Origin: Ceratotherium simum simum
Taxonomy: Eukaryota > Chordata > Mammalia > Perissodactyla > Rhinocerotidae
NCBI RefSeq assembly: GCF_000283155.1
Contig: NW_004454178.1
Span: 6,608,088-6,672,087, forward strand
DNA: 64,000 nt
Direction: 5' to 3'
Numbering within the stretch: position 1 is the stretch's first letter; each line of letters starts with the position of its first letter. The translations under genes were made by a program, and so were the position numbers. The notes beneath the pieces are model-generated. The model saw only the letters and a program-made list of their open reading frames with translations. It had not been told where the DNA came from and searched no databases. Of this stretch, positions 38,803 through 48,769 are shown in pieces.

Positions 38803-39006
38803 CTGATCAGCCATTTGATTACCTCTGGCTTCCAAAGTGTCCCCTTTCTGATATCCAGGGCAGTGCATGGTGGCTACTGCCACGGGGTCATTAATGGCCT
38901 CTAATAACGTCAATATTTCCCTCTTAACAGTGGTCGAGTCACCTCTCTTTCCATGGCCCCATGGATATGGACCACTAAAAAGGCATATTTTGAGTCTGTA
39001 CTCTTT

Positions 39007-39299
39007 TTTTTTTTGTGAGGAAGATCAGCCCTGAGCTAACATCCATGCTAATCCTCCTCTTTTTGCTGCGGAAGACTGGCCCTGAGCTAACATCTATTGC
39101 CAATCCTCCTCCTTTTTTTTTTTCCCCAAAGCCCCAGTAGATAGTTGTATGTCATAGTTGCACATCCTTCTAGTTGCTGTATGTGGGACGCGGCCTCAGC
39201 ATGGCCAGAGAAGTGGTGCGTCAGTGCACGCCCGGGATCTGAACCCGGGCCACCAGTAGCAGAGCGCACGCACCTAACCGCTAAGCCACGGGGCCAGCC
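39007..39299 (-). mobile_element. ERE SINE, composite tail, antisense
   Basis: Combines both known tails in one unit. The TSD GAGTCTGTACTCTTTT is perfect at 38991-39006 and 39300-39315, showing it inserted as a single element. Confidence 0.93.
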
Positions 39300-39365
39300 C
39301 TGAGTCTGTACTCTTTTGTCTTGACTTTTTTGAAGAACCCTAGTTAGGGCTATAAGCTCAGCCTT

Positions 39366-39610
39366 TTTTTGTGTGTGTGTGTGAGGAAGATTGGCCCTGA
39401 GCTAACATCTGCCAATCCTCCTCTTTTTTCTGGGGAAGATTGGCCCTGGGCTAACATCCATGCCCATCTTCCTCCACTTTATATGGGACGCTGCCACAGC
39501 ATGGCTTGACAAGCAGTGAGTCGGTGCGTGCCCAGGATCCGAGCCGGTGAACCCCTGGCCGCTGCAGCAGAGTGCGCACACTTAACCACTTGCGCCACCG
39601 GGCCGGCCCC
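39366..39610 (-). mobile_element. ERE SINE, antisense
   Basis: The TSD AAGCTCAGCCTTTT lies on both sides (39354-39367 and 39611-39624). The tail carries a (GT)n run. Confidence 0.92.
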
Positions 39611-39834
39611 AAGCTCAGCCTTTTGAGCTAAGGTAGCTGGAGGTAGAGCCTTCGCTTCCATGGCGTCCTGTAGGGTGGACGACTGCTCGAGGTTGTCCCT
39701 GGTCCCTGAAGCTGCTTCCATCAGTGAACAGTTCCAAGTCCTGCTGCTCCAACAGTTGGTCAATCAAATCAGGTCAGCTCGAGAACACCTGTAGCTAGCA
39801 GGGTTGCAGGGTTTAAGACAGAAATAGTCTTTAA

Positions 39835-40043
39835 GGGGCCGGCCCCGTGGCTTAGCGGTTAAGTGCGCGCGCTCCGCTGCTGGCGACCTGGGTTCGGATC
39901 CCGGGCGTGCACTGACGCACTTCTTCTCTGGCCATGCTGAGGCCGTGTCCCGCATACAGCAACTAGAAGGATGTGCAGCTATGACATACAACTATCTACT
40001 GGGGCTTTGGGGGAAAAATAAATAAAATCTTTAAAAAAAAAAA
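39835..40043 (+). mobile_element. ERE SINE, short-tail type
   Basis: Near-consensus head GGGGCCGGCCCCGTGGCTTA. The TSD GAAATAGTCTTTAA is perfect at 39821-39834 and 40044-40057. Confidence 0.95.
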
Positions 40044-40185
40044 GAAATAGTCTTTAACTTTACCTCTGGGTTGTCTAATAAAATAGCCTGATCCTCTTTT
40101 CTGTTCTAATAAATGGACGACACAATGGGGAGTGTGCACCGTGGTGAGCTGCCCCAGTGTGTACTTTTTGGCTTCTCGAAGTATG

Positions 40186-40625
40186 TCACAGGTGGCAGCA
40201 ATGGCTCAGAGGCAAGATGGCCATCCTGACTGTCTGATCCAAGTGCTTAGAAGAATAGGCCAGAGGCCTCTGGGTCAAGACTCCCAAACTAAGGCCCTGT
40301 TTCTCATGTATAAAAAGATCAAAGGGCTTTCTCAAATCTGGGAGTCCCAAGCCTGGGGCAGTTAACAATTTTCCTTTAAACTGACTGAACGCATTCTGGC
40401 ACTCTTGTGTCCACATCCAAGGCTGGAGTTCTCTTCCCTTTAAGACCTCATTTAGAGTTTTAGAATTAATCTGAAGTTGGGCATCCAAATTCGGCAGAAA
40501 CCTGCCGTTCCTAAAAGTCCCCACAATTGTCCACAGGTAGTGGGAGTGGCAACTCGGCCACTGCTTCCCTTCTGTCTGGGAGGAGGCTTCTCTGTCCTTC
40601 TGACAGTTCAAACCCTAAGTATTTA
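40186..40625 (-). pseudogene. Provirus B RT thumb/connection remnant
   Basis: The open frame shows RT connection-domain style sequence (FSQFKGKLL, then [21 protein letters not shown]). The fingers and palm are missing and replaced by the LTR at 40644-41215. Confidence 0.75.
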
Positions 40626-40643
40626 ACAGTCTTTTAAGATATT

Positions 40644-41215
40644 TGTGACAGTATCTCCCTGGAGATAGCATCAGATCCCACAAGATTACCCTTTGCCTCC
40701 CATGTTAGATACCAGTTGCAAGTCCATGTTGTCACCTGCGCTTCTGACCAACCGGTCACAGACCAGAGGATCCCAAGACTCCCCTCCCTTGGGTTTGATA
40801 AAACATTTTGATAGGTTCACAGAACTCAGGAAAACATTTTACTTAACAGAATAACAAAAGACACCCATTTTACCTTTATTGCATAGAACAAGGTATGTGG
40901 GAGAGGGACGTGGAGCTCCCAAGCTCTCTCTGGGGGTGCTACTCTTCCCAAATCTCTCTTCAGCCCCTCTCCGCACCTTGGAGGTGTAGGGAGCCGGATG
41001 GGCTGAAAGTTCCAACTCTCTAATCACACAGTTGGTTCCCTTGGCAACCAGCCCCTGCCCTTAGGGGCTTTCCAAAAGTCACCTTATTAACATAAATTTA
41101 GGTGTGTTTGAAAGGGGCTTGTTATGGATAACAAAGGACACCCATTTCACCTGTATTGCTCTGGAGCTGAGAACTGAAGTAATTTATTATAACAAAGGAT
41201 GCCCCTATGGCTCTT
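40644..41215 (+). mobile_element. MLT2-like (ERVL) LTR in place of provirus B RT
   Basis: Starts TGTGACAGTATCTCCCTGG and shares motifs with 22885-23735 (CACAGAACTCAGGAAAAC, AAAGTTCCAACTCTCTAATCA, GGGGCTTTCCAAAAGTCACC). It stands where the fingers and palm of provirus B RT should be. No TSD was seen. Confidence 0.7.
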
Positions 41216-41226
41216 ATATTGGAAGT

Positions 41227-41463
41227 TCAGCATTTTGATCCTATTTCACAGGTCAAGGGCTCCAGAGACCTTTTGGTCTCTCCTTTTCCTGATACCCCTT
41301 TTATGTCACACTTTCTTTTAGAAAGGTTTCCATTTTGGGCATTCAACACCGAGAATATGGCTCCAGCATTGAGCAAAAATTCAATATGCTCTCCTTCTAC
41401 TGCCAAGGTCACCCAGGGCTCCTGGAGCCAAGAGGGGAGCCCCACAGCCCCGTCACATCTCAT
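41227..41463 (-). pseudogene. Provirus B protease remnant
   Basis: A 78-residue open stretch with the retroviral protease core. The catalytic Asp of the D-T-G-A box reads as Asn, so it is inactive as well as truncated. Confidence 0.75.
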
Positions 41464-41865
41464 CTGTGGTCAAAGGATGTTGGCATGACCTAGTCCCGTT
41501 CAATCCCTTCTCTGGAGACAGTTTGGACAGTCCCGCCGCCAGTGCCCTTCCTGCCAACAGTATGCACATTGATTAGCCCCCAATTTTGTTGGTGGCCTTG
41601 TGGTCCCTCTGTGGGGGCCAGGGTCACTCACCCATGGCATCTTCCTTTCCCTCGGGCTACCTTGAGCATCTGGAGGGCCACAGCTAGCAGGGCGGTGTGC
41701 CTTTTCATCTTCTTTTCTTCTCTTTCATCCTCAGTTACATCCTGGTTATTGAACACCCCAAAGGCAGACTCGACTAGCTGTGCAGAACTAGCATCAGGAC
41801 CTATAACCAACTCCTGGAGTTTCCTACAGGGTGTCTGGAGCACTATGAGATATGAAATAGCTATT

Positions 41866-42077
41866 TTTTTTTTTTTTATAATTTTATTTATTTATTTTTT
41901 CCCCAAAGCCCCAGTAGATAGTTGTATGTCATAGCTGCACATCCTTCTAGTTGCTGTATGTGGGACGCGGCCTCAGCATGGCCGGAGAAGCGGTGCATCC
42001 GTGCGCGCCCGGGATCCGAGCCAGGGCCGCCAGTAGCGGAGCGCGCGCATTTAACCGCTAAGCCACGGGGCTGGCCC
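41866..42077 (-). mobile_element. ERE SINE, short-tail type, antisense
   Basis: The TSD TGAAATAGCTATT is perfect at 41853-41865 and 42078-42090. Confidence 0.94.
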
Positions 42078-42105
42078 TGAAATAGCTATTAAGAACCACT
42101 GTACT

Positions 42106-42345
42106 GGGGCTAGCCCCGTGGCGGCATAGCGGTTAAGTGGGTGCACTCTGCTGCGTGCAGCCCGGGGTTCGGATCCCGGGCGGTCACTGATGCACTGCTT
42201 GTCGGGCCATGCTGTGGCTGCGTGGCATATAAAGTGGAGGAAGATGGGCACAGATGTTAGCCCAGGGCCAGTCTTCCTCAGCAAAAAGAGGAGGATTGGC
42301 AACAGATGTTAGCTCAGGGCTGATCTTCCTCAAAAAAATAAAATA
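42106..42345 (+). mobile_element. ERE SINE
   Basis: Full-length sense copy, starting 15 bases after the TSD of the previous ERE. Short TSD TGTACT on each side. Confidence 0.9.
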
Positions 42346-42769
42346 AAAATGTACTACCCTGGGCCTCAGGGTTTATGCCTGAGGCAGTCTTGCGGCCTCT
42401 GGAAAGCCGAGGGGTTTTTCTTGTTAGGCCTCTCAATTTCAGGTGCAGACTCTAAAAATGTACCCAAGGACATATTTCTTCCGGCTCCTGCCCCGTGTCC
42501 AGGTGGCAGCCAAGTGACTGGGCGCTGGGCTTCTTCTGCCACTGCTGCTCGTCATGGCTCCTGGGCCCAGCCAGCTGGGCAAAGCGCAGAGGTGCCCACC
42601 TGCCTTCAGGCCGCCCCTCCCGCCGCCACTGTTGCCATGATGGGGCAGGGAACACCAGGCGGCTCTGTTGTGCCTTCCACGCCATTTTCCCATCTGTGCC
42701 GCCTACACCATCACCATCCACGCTGCCGCCGCTACCGATAACTCTGGGGACATGCCCATTTCAGTCAAA

Positions 42770-43215
42770 TCAACAAACTTACACAAACACACACAAGACA
42801 AACACACCCATACAAAGACAAAATCCAACTCCTGCAGGACAAAAACAACAGGTGAAGTCCAACAGTCCCCCACGTCTCTCCCAAACGAGGGTCCCGCCTT
42901 TCACATAGAAAGCAGATGGAGAGACAGAGATTGACGACCCTGAGTGTCCTATTGACTCACCGGACAAATGCAAATGTGACTCACCGGACAAATGCAAATG
43001 CAAATGCAAAACCGAGTCCTGCAGGACAAAAACAGAAGGCAAAGTCCAACAATTCCCTAGATCTCTCCCAAACGAGGGGCCCTCCTTTCACACAATGCAA
43101 ATGGAGAGACAGAGAATTCACGACTGCAGGTGCCATGGCGACTCGGCCTACAGAGCAAAACCAAAAGTACTCACGTACAAGATACACGCATCCACACAAG
43201 GACAAAAAGTAGACC
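42770..43215 (-). repeat. Tandemly repeated leader of provirus B
   Basis: A block at about 42829-42945 (TCCTGCAGGACAAAAACA ... GGAGAGACAGAGA) recurs at about 43015-43130, offset about 186 bp. A further related part follows at about 43150-43215 (GAGCAAAACCAAAAG, GGACAAAAAGTAG). Short GCAAAT repeats lie between copies. Confidence 0.8.
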
Positions 43216-43386
43216 AAGGTCCACTGCGTTTCTCCACTCCAAGCCAGCGTTGGGCCGAGGGTGGCCGACACTGGTGGGAAGCGGGGAGCGGCAGGGGAAG
43301 TCCTTCCAGGCAAAGATGCCCGGGCAGCTGCTGGGGACCACCTACCACTCAAACTCCCACCAGGGCTGTCCAGCCATGGCCCGAGA

Positions 43387-43404
43387 CTCCTGGCTTGCTC
43401 GCCA
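43387..43404 (-). other. Provirus B primer-binding site (tRNA-Arg)
   Basis: TGGCGAGCAAGCCAGGAG lies four bases inside the 5' LTR end. It differs at one base from the complement of the 3' end of tRNA-Arg(ACG), by my recollection of that tRNA. Confidence 0.75.
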
Positions 43405-43408
43405 AAAT

Positions 43409-43853
43409 TGATACCGAACCTCTTAATCTCAGGTTCCTGTGCCCGATGACCAGCAAGCCAAACACTGAGACATCGGTGCTTGGAGATGAGAAAGGTTTAT
43501 TCGAATTGGTCAAAAGGAGTAGGGGGGGAGCCCAGGGTCGCTCAAATCCACCTCCTCTGGAACGGAAAGCAGAGGGGTTTTATAAGCTAAGAGACTTGGC
43601 AGGAGGGACTTCAGGGAAACAAACGAGTCACTTCCGATAAGCCTCTGGGCAATCTGACTTCTGGGCTTCAACAGCTGCTGAGGGCCGGCCATCCATCAGG
43701 TGATCAGCCATCTGGTGATAGCAACCTCCCCGAAGGCATTCTCTTTCTCCTGCAAAACAAGCTCGTAAATCCTTGAGACTGCTGAGTCACCCCTCAAGTT
43801 AATCAGGAAAAAACAGCAAATATCTACAGTACCCCTCAGATACCCGGCTTAAT
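43409..43853 (-). repeat. Provirus B 5' LTR
   Basis: About 445 bp, ending GGTATCA on the minus strand. TATA-type TTATAAAACC at 43586-43577. It aligns along its length with 36674-37139. Its first bases differ from the 3' LTR, which has TGGGGG before TTAAAGC. Confidence 0.82.
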
Positions 43854-43857
43854 ATCT

Positions 43858-44935
43858 CATACCCCAGATATTCAACCCCTTGTAGAGAGATTTGGGCCTT
43901 AGTGGGTGTGATGCGATAGCTGGGTTAGCCCAGGAAATTGAGTGTTAAAATAGTGTTAGCATCAGAAATTTCTCTAGTAGGACTACAAATTAAGATGTCA
44001 TCTAGGGCCGGCTCCGTGGCTTAGCGGTTAAGTGTGCGCGCTCTGATGCTGGCGGCCCGGGTTCGGATCCCGGGAGCGCCCCGAGGCACCACTTCTCCGT
44101 CCAACGTGAGGCCGAGTCCCACGTACAGCAACTAGAAGGATGTGAACCTATGACATACAACTATCTCCTGGGGCTTTGGGGGGAAAAAACTGAATAAATA
44201 AAATCTTTAAAAAAAAAAAAAAAAAAGATGTCATCTACATGTTGTATTAACCAACTGTCTTTGAGATTTAAGTCTCATAAATATCTTCCCAATGCCAAGC
44301 CGAATAAGTGAGGGCTATCTCGAAATCCCTGAGGCAAAACAGTCCTGGTCAATTGGACAGGCAGGGCTTCGTTAGGAAATGCCATTTGAAAGCAAAAAGC
44401 AGTTGAGAGTTCTCTGCCATGGGAATGCAAAAGAAAGTATCTTTTAAATCCAAAACAGTAAACCATTGTGCACCATCAGGTATTGGAGAAAGAATAATGT
44501 ACGGATTAGGTCCTGCGGGATGAGTGGGAACAATGGCCTCATTAACTATTTGCAAGTCATGAACCAAACGAGATATTCGCCATTGGGCTTTTTAACAGGC
44601 AAGATAGGAGTGTTATAGGGTGATTGACATCGCCAGAGAATCCTGTGTTCCGGAAATTTAGAAATCGGGCTGAAGTCCTTGTATAGCTTCAGGCCTCAGG
44701 GGGTACTGTTTAGCATGAGGAGCACAAGTTGGGTCTTTAAGAGTAATAGAAACAGGAGTGGCAGCGATGGTTCTTCCGGGAAGGGCACAATCCCGTACTT
44801 GGGGATCCACCTCCTTTAGTATACGGGCAGGAATACTGAGAGGCATTTGTTGACCTATGGATCCAACATGGAGTGCCACGAACAAGTTATTTTCTCCCTG
44901 CGTCAGTATGAACTGACTTCCCAGCTTGGTCATTA
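43858..44935 (-). pseudogene. Provirus A reverse transcriptase remnant
   Basis: N-terminal RT (QYPLRPEAI at about 44690), the LDLKD first catalytic block (about 44435) and the region around the second Asp-Asp motif. An ERE (44004-44225) cuts the gene right at that motif. The frame ends at about 43858 where provirus B begins. Multiple stops. Confidence 0.8.
44004..44225 (+). mobile_element. ERE SINE, short-tail type, in the RT of provirus A
   Basis: Sense copy with an A tail. The TSD AGATGTCATCT is perfect at 43993-44003 and 44226-44236. It interrupts the catalytic Asp-Asp codons. Confidence 0.94.
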
Positions 44936-45039
44936 AATCTCAACCCAACCACGGGGTGGGGCAGGTAGGCAAAACAAGAAAGGAATGTGACAACACCTGA
45001 TCTTGATATTTACAAGTCAGGGGATAAGCCTGAATACAA

Positions 45040-45250
45040 CGTTTTGAGTCTCCGTCCATCCCCACAATCTTATGGGATGACTTACCAGCATAGGTGTTGG
45101 ACCAGCATGGCAAACAGGGATAGAGTAAGTGGCTCCCGTATCAATAAGAAAATTGCTGTGCTCACCTTCCACATGCAGAGTAACCCGGGGCTCAGCCTAT
45201 TGGATGTCAATGGGAGCCGGACTGGCCTCTGGGCCTTTTTAGGATGAATC
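45040..45250 (-). pseudogene. Provirus A protease remnant
   Basis: A retroviral aspartic protease core with the D-T-G-A catalytic motif still readable at about 45125-45145 on the minus strand. The surrounding frame is broken. Confidence 0.75.
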
Positions 45251-45299
45251 CTCTGGATCGTTTCCTCGGGCGGGGAAATGGGTTCTTGGCCCCCTCTCA

Positions 45300-46580
45300 C
45301 TCTGGAGACGAGGACAATCCCTCTTCCAATGTCTCTCCATTTTGCAATGAAGACATGGCCCTGGAGGCAGATCCTTCTTGAGGCGTTGCTTACCCCAGTG
45401 TCCCAGCTGTTGACATTTAGAAGAGGGGGACTTCTATAGACCCCTATCATTAAATTTGGCTTTGGACCCCGAATTAGTCTGTCTCTGTGGCAAATCTGCA
45501 ATTGCGGCTGCTAAGACAAGAGTCTGTATCTTACCCGGGACCTTAGCCCTGCAGTCCTTATCTTGTTTGATAGCCAGGTCTCTGTTATTAAAAACCTGGG
45601 TGGCCACCTCTGTTGGCCGCTGGGTGGGGGTTAGTGGCCCTAGGGCCAACTTGGGTAATTGACTCCGAATGTCAGGAGCTGACTGATTGATAAAATGCAT
45701 GTTTAAAATAGTGATGCCCGTTGGAGAGGCAGGGTCTAAGTTTGTGTATTTACGAATAGCTTCTGCTAGTCTTCCCTGAAACAGAGCACGGTTCTCATCT
45801 GCTCCTTGTGTAACTTCCTGAAGTTTTTCAAAATTCATAGGTTTAATAAATCCTTTTTTCATTCCTTCCATCAGGCATGTTATCAGATGATTTCTTTCTT
45901 CCCCTTCCTGCTCATCCCTATAATCTCAGCCAGGGTCTGTTTCCAGCACTGCTGTGCCCCCTACAGGATATCGATTTCGATCCCTAGCGTGGAGCTCATC
46001 AGCGAACTCTCGAGCCCCAGCCCAAATACGTCCTTTCTCATCTGTAGTACAGCATCGAGTCAGGACAATATATATCCTGCCAGGTTAACGCAAACATCAT
46101 GACGAGCTGCTGAAAGCCATCGATGAATTTAGAGGGATTTTCGGAATAGCATCCTAACGGAGACTTTATCTGAGCCATGTCTGTCATAGAGAAAGGGGCG
46201 TGGACTTGAATGGTGCCCATGTCTCCATTAGCTACTTCCCAAAGGGGGAACTGACCAGAATTAGAGGATGCCCCACTGCAAGTGTGTCCTGCTGGACTTA
46301 AGGGGTCTTGTTGTTTCGAGCCCTCAGAGTAAGGAGGAGAGGTGGATGTGCTTTCTACATCAGGAGGGGCCTCCAGAGTTGTAGGTGGTGGCCTTGGAAT
46401 CTGTCTGACCAGGCAGTCGTTGTCTAAGTTATCTGCAGTCTTGTCGGTCTTTTGGGGAGTAAACAAACACATTCGACAAACAGCCCAAAGGTCAGGGGCC
46501 TGGCTTAAAGCCATAAACGCCTGGACACATGGAATCTCAGACCATTTTCCCAAATGTCAGCAAAAGAGGTCCAGTTATAA
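45300..46580 (-). pseudogene. Provirus A gag remnant
   Basis: Two open stretches (46553-46038 and 45871-45434) carry matrix- and capsid-like sequence, followed by a nucleocapsid zinc knuckle of form C-X2-C-X4-H-X4-C at about 45306-45347. A second, imperfect Cys/His box precedes it. A frameshift separates the stretches. Not functional. Confidence 0.75.
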
Positions 46581-46589
46581 AATGGTGAG

Positions 46590-46770
46590 TCCCAGCCCCA
46601 ACGCTATGTAACCTTGAGCGAATTACTCCTCTAAATGGGGATAATAATAGTACCTACTTCATTGGTTTGTTGTGAGGATTAAACAAGATGATTACTTTAG
46701 AGCATTTAGAACAGCAACTGGCACACAGTAAACATCCGATAAGTTTTAGTTGTTACTATTATTAAGTCCA
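46590..46770 (+). repeat. MIR SINE
   Basis: AACCTTGAGCGAATTACTCC, GGGGATAATAATAGTACCTA and GCACACAGTAAACATCCG in MIR order. It abuts the truncated gag of provirus A. Confidence 0.8.
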
Positions 46771-47094
46771 AATGTCATCATTTGCAAAATAGTACATCCT
46801 TTATAAAATTGTTGTGACTAGAACAATTGTGCACTATCTGGAACATAATATTGTTAAAAAATATTTATTTAATATGTAATTAAATGGGGTTATCAACCTT
46901 CAAAAACAGAAACCAGTTTAAGAGGTAAAGTATATTTTTGGGATCAAAGAATTACAATTTGGGAAGCACAGATTCAGGTAGAAACCCAAATAGTGTCCTA
47001 ATTACAGGATGAAAAAGGAGGGTTTTTATGGGGAAAGGAAAGGGGTATTTACATGAGAAGAAGAGGAAAAAAAATCCTGACTTTGGGGGTGATT

Positions 47095-47350
47095 AGGTTA
47101 CTAGGGCGGATCCCACACAAGTGAGATTAGTGCCCTTATACAAGAGATCCCGGAGAGTTTTCTTGCTCTTTCTGCCATATGAGGACACAGCAAGAAGACG
47201 GCCATCTATGAACCAGGCTCTTACCAGACACTGGATCTGCTGGCACCTTGATCTTGGACTTCTCAGCCTCCAGACTGTGAGAAAAAACGTTTGTTATGGG
47301 CCACTCAGTCTATGGTCTTTTTGTTATAGCAGCCCCGACAGACTAAAAGA
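47095..47350 (+). mobile_element. MLT1-like (MaLR) LTR
   Basis: CCATATGAGGACACAGCAAG, CACCTTGATCTTGGACTTC and AGCAGCCCCGACAGACTAA are the familiar MLT1 3' part. Confidence 0.8.
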
Positions 47351-48169
47351 GATAGCATTGTCTGCTTATAGTGAGATAGCCAACAGTGTGCTAAAAGAGA
47401 ATTTTATTAAAAGAAAACCAATAGGTCTTAGGCATTCAGAACAAATCCAAAGACTTGCAACACCACAGAATGAGCATATCTACCCAGGCATAATGCTTTT
47501 GTAAAGCTGAGTCATCAGCAAGAAGTCTGTTCATTACTCCCTCCTGGCCAGTTCCTACTCAGTCAGTCACTCACTGACTCCCACCCCTACCTCCACAGTG
47601 CTGATTCACAGAGCTGTCACCATCAGGCATGATTTCCCTGGAGTCTGCTCACAATTCTCTATTCCCAGGTGGTCACTGGAGCAGACCTGATCCAGTGCCT
47701 TCTCCAAGCCTATCCAGATACTCAGCAGAACCTGCAGACTTGATGAGTGGAGAAGCCAGGAAGCTTTGAAGCCTTTGCCCTTATATTCATTGCAGGGACA
47801 CAAGTAACATACATGGATGTTACTCCTAATAACCTCCTAATACTGTCACACTGGGGGTTAAGATTTCAACATGTAAATTTTGGGGGGGCATAAAATTTAG
47901 TCCATAATGGTATCATTTAGTGTGTTGAGCTCTTCAGTGGGTTTCCAGTGGGGCTTTAGCGAGCATCCATGTGATATCCTTTGTACTGGACAGCTGAGTT
48001 TCAGAATTCTTGGCCTACCTAGGAGAATCAAAACTGCTTGACCACCCATTTTCAGGGATGTTGCCATTTTATGCTCTAACTTTGAAATGCATATCAAGAT
48101 CTGCCTGTGCTCCGGGGCTGGCAAATTGGAGCACAGCAGAGGGGTTGAGATAGAAAATAACTTTGGACA

Positions 48170-48530
48170 ATCACAGTGTATTAGGTAGGATTTCTGTGTG
48201 GTTGCCTTAAGAGAACCAAAATAACCCTGGATTAAAACAAGATATTTATTTTTTCTCATATTGCAATCCAGAGGAAGAGGGTTTATGGCTGTTACAGTGG
48301 CTTTTATTCCTTATTTCTCATTCCTGTGCCATCCCCAGGAGGTTGCCCTTGTCTGCATAGCTGAAGAGGGCTCATCAAGTTCATATTCTATCCTTCAAGC
48401 AGGTGAAAAGAGGATGGAGAGGGACAGACGTGGAAATTGCACTCATCACATCTTCTCACATCCCACTGGCCAGAGACTAGTCATATGATCACACTTAGCT
48501 GCAAGGGATGCTGAGAAGTGTTATCTTTAC
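48170..48530 (+). repeat. Interspersed repeat, family not named
   Basis: Similar in order of motifs to 59735-60115 (a run into TTTATTTTTTCTC or similar, ... CACATC..., CCCACTGGCCAGAGACTAGTC, CAAGGGATGCTGAGAAGTG). Two diverged copies of one repeat family. Confidence 0.5.
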
Positions 48531-48769
48531 CAGGGAAGTCATGTGACCAGCTAAAACCTCCATTATTAAAGAAGAAGAAAATAGATATGGGAGGAGCACT
48601 TAGCAATTGTGCCATAACTGGGCTTATTAAGCATAAAGGAGCTTACTAATGTCTCTTTATTAAACTTTTCTTTGGTCTCGGTGTTTGACAAAATCAGGCT
48701 AATCTTTACTTGCTACTGCTTCAGACAGCATCCCCCCCACATCATTAATCTGGTTACTTACAAATTTTT

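Larger units (their letters stand above)
38803..39780 (-). pseudogene. Provirus B RNase H remnant, cut by EREs
   Basis: Pieces flank the inserted EREs: an LFTDGSS-like start near 39735 and HCPGYQKGDTLEARGNQMADQ near 38865-38805. These are the usual ends of the retroviral RNase H domain. Confidence 0.7.
41470..42720 (-). pseudogene. Provirus B gag remnant
   Basis: Heavily broken and cut by two EREs. The clear landmark is an intact zinc knuckle, CAYCWQEGHWRRDC (C-X2-C-X4-H-X4-C), at 41568-41527. Upstream capsid-like text is at 41843-41628. Confidence 0.65.
36674..43853 (-). mobile_element. Endogenous retrovirus B (class I, tRNA-Arg primed), nearly complete layout
   Basis: A 7.2-kb provirus bounded by two related LTRs (43853-43409 and 37139-36674). 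In order it contains a PBS, a long leader with repeats, gag and nucleocapsid, protease, partial RT, RNase H and integrase remnants, and a polypurine tract. Env is absent: only about 0.35 kb separates integrase from the PPT. Most of RT is replaced by an MLT2-like LTR, and EREs have entered at 38565, 39007, 39366, 39835, 41866 and 42106. The flanks carry ATCT at 36670-36673 and 43854-43857, a probable 4-bp TSD. LTRs differ by roughly 8-10% by eye, so it is old. Confidence 0.8.
34350..46580 (-). mobile_element. Endogenous retrovirus A (class I), split and incomplete
   Basis: Reading from right to left: gag (46580-45300), protease (about 45250-45060), RT (44935-43858), then provirus B (36674-43853). 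After B come RNase H end/integrase remnants (36669-36009, 35479-35445), an env TM remnant (35440-35095) and a putative 3' LTR (35090-34350). The 5' LTR is missing; an MIR abuts gag at about 46590. Gag, PR and RT pieces keep recognisable motifs but are broken by stops, frameshifts and insertions. It lies antisense to TMEM169. Class I (gamma-like) is inferred from the protease and RT style and the C-X6-CC of TM. Confidence 0.8.

Noticed and set aside
35092..46580. Any intact retroviral gene
   Set aside because: Gag, protease, RT, integrase and env pieces all contain stops, frameshifts, deletions or insertions; protease B also lacks its catalytic Asp and env is only a TM fragment.
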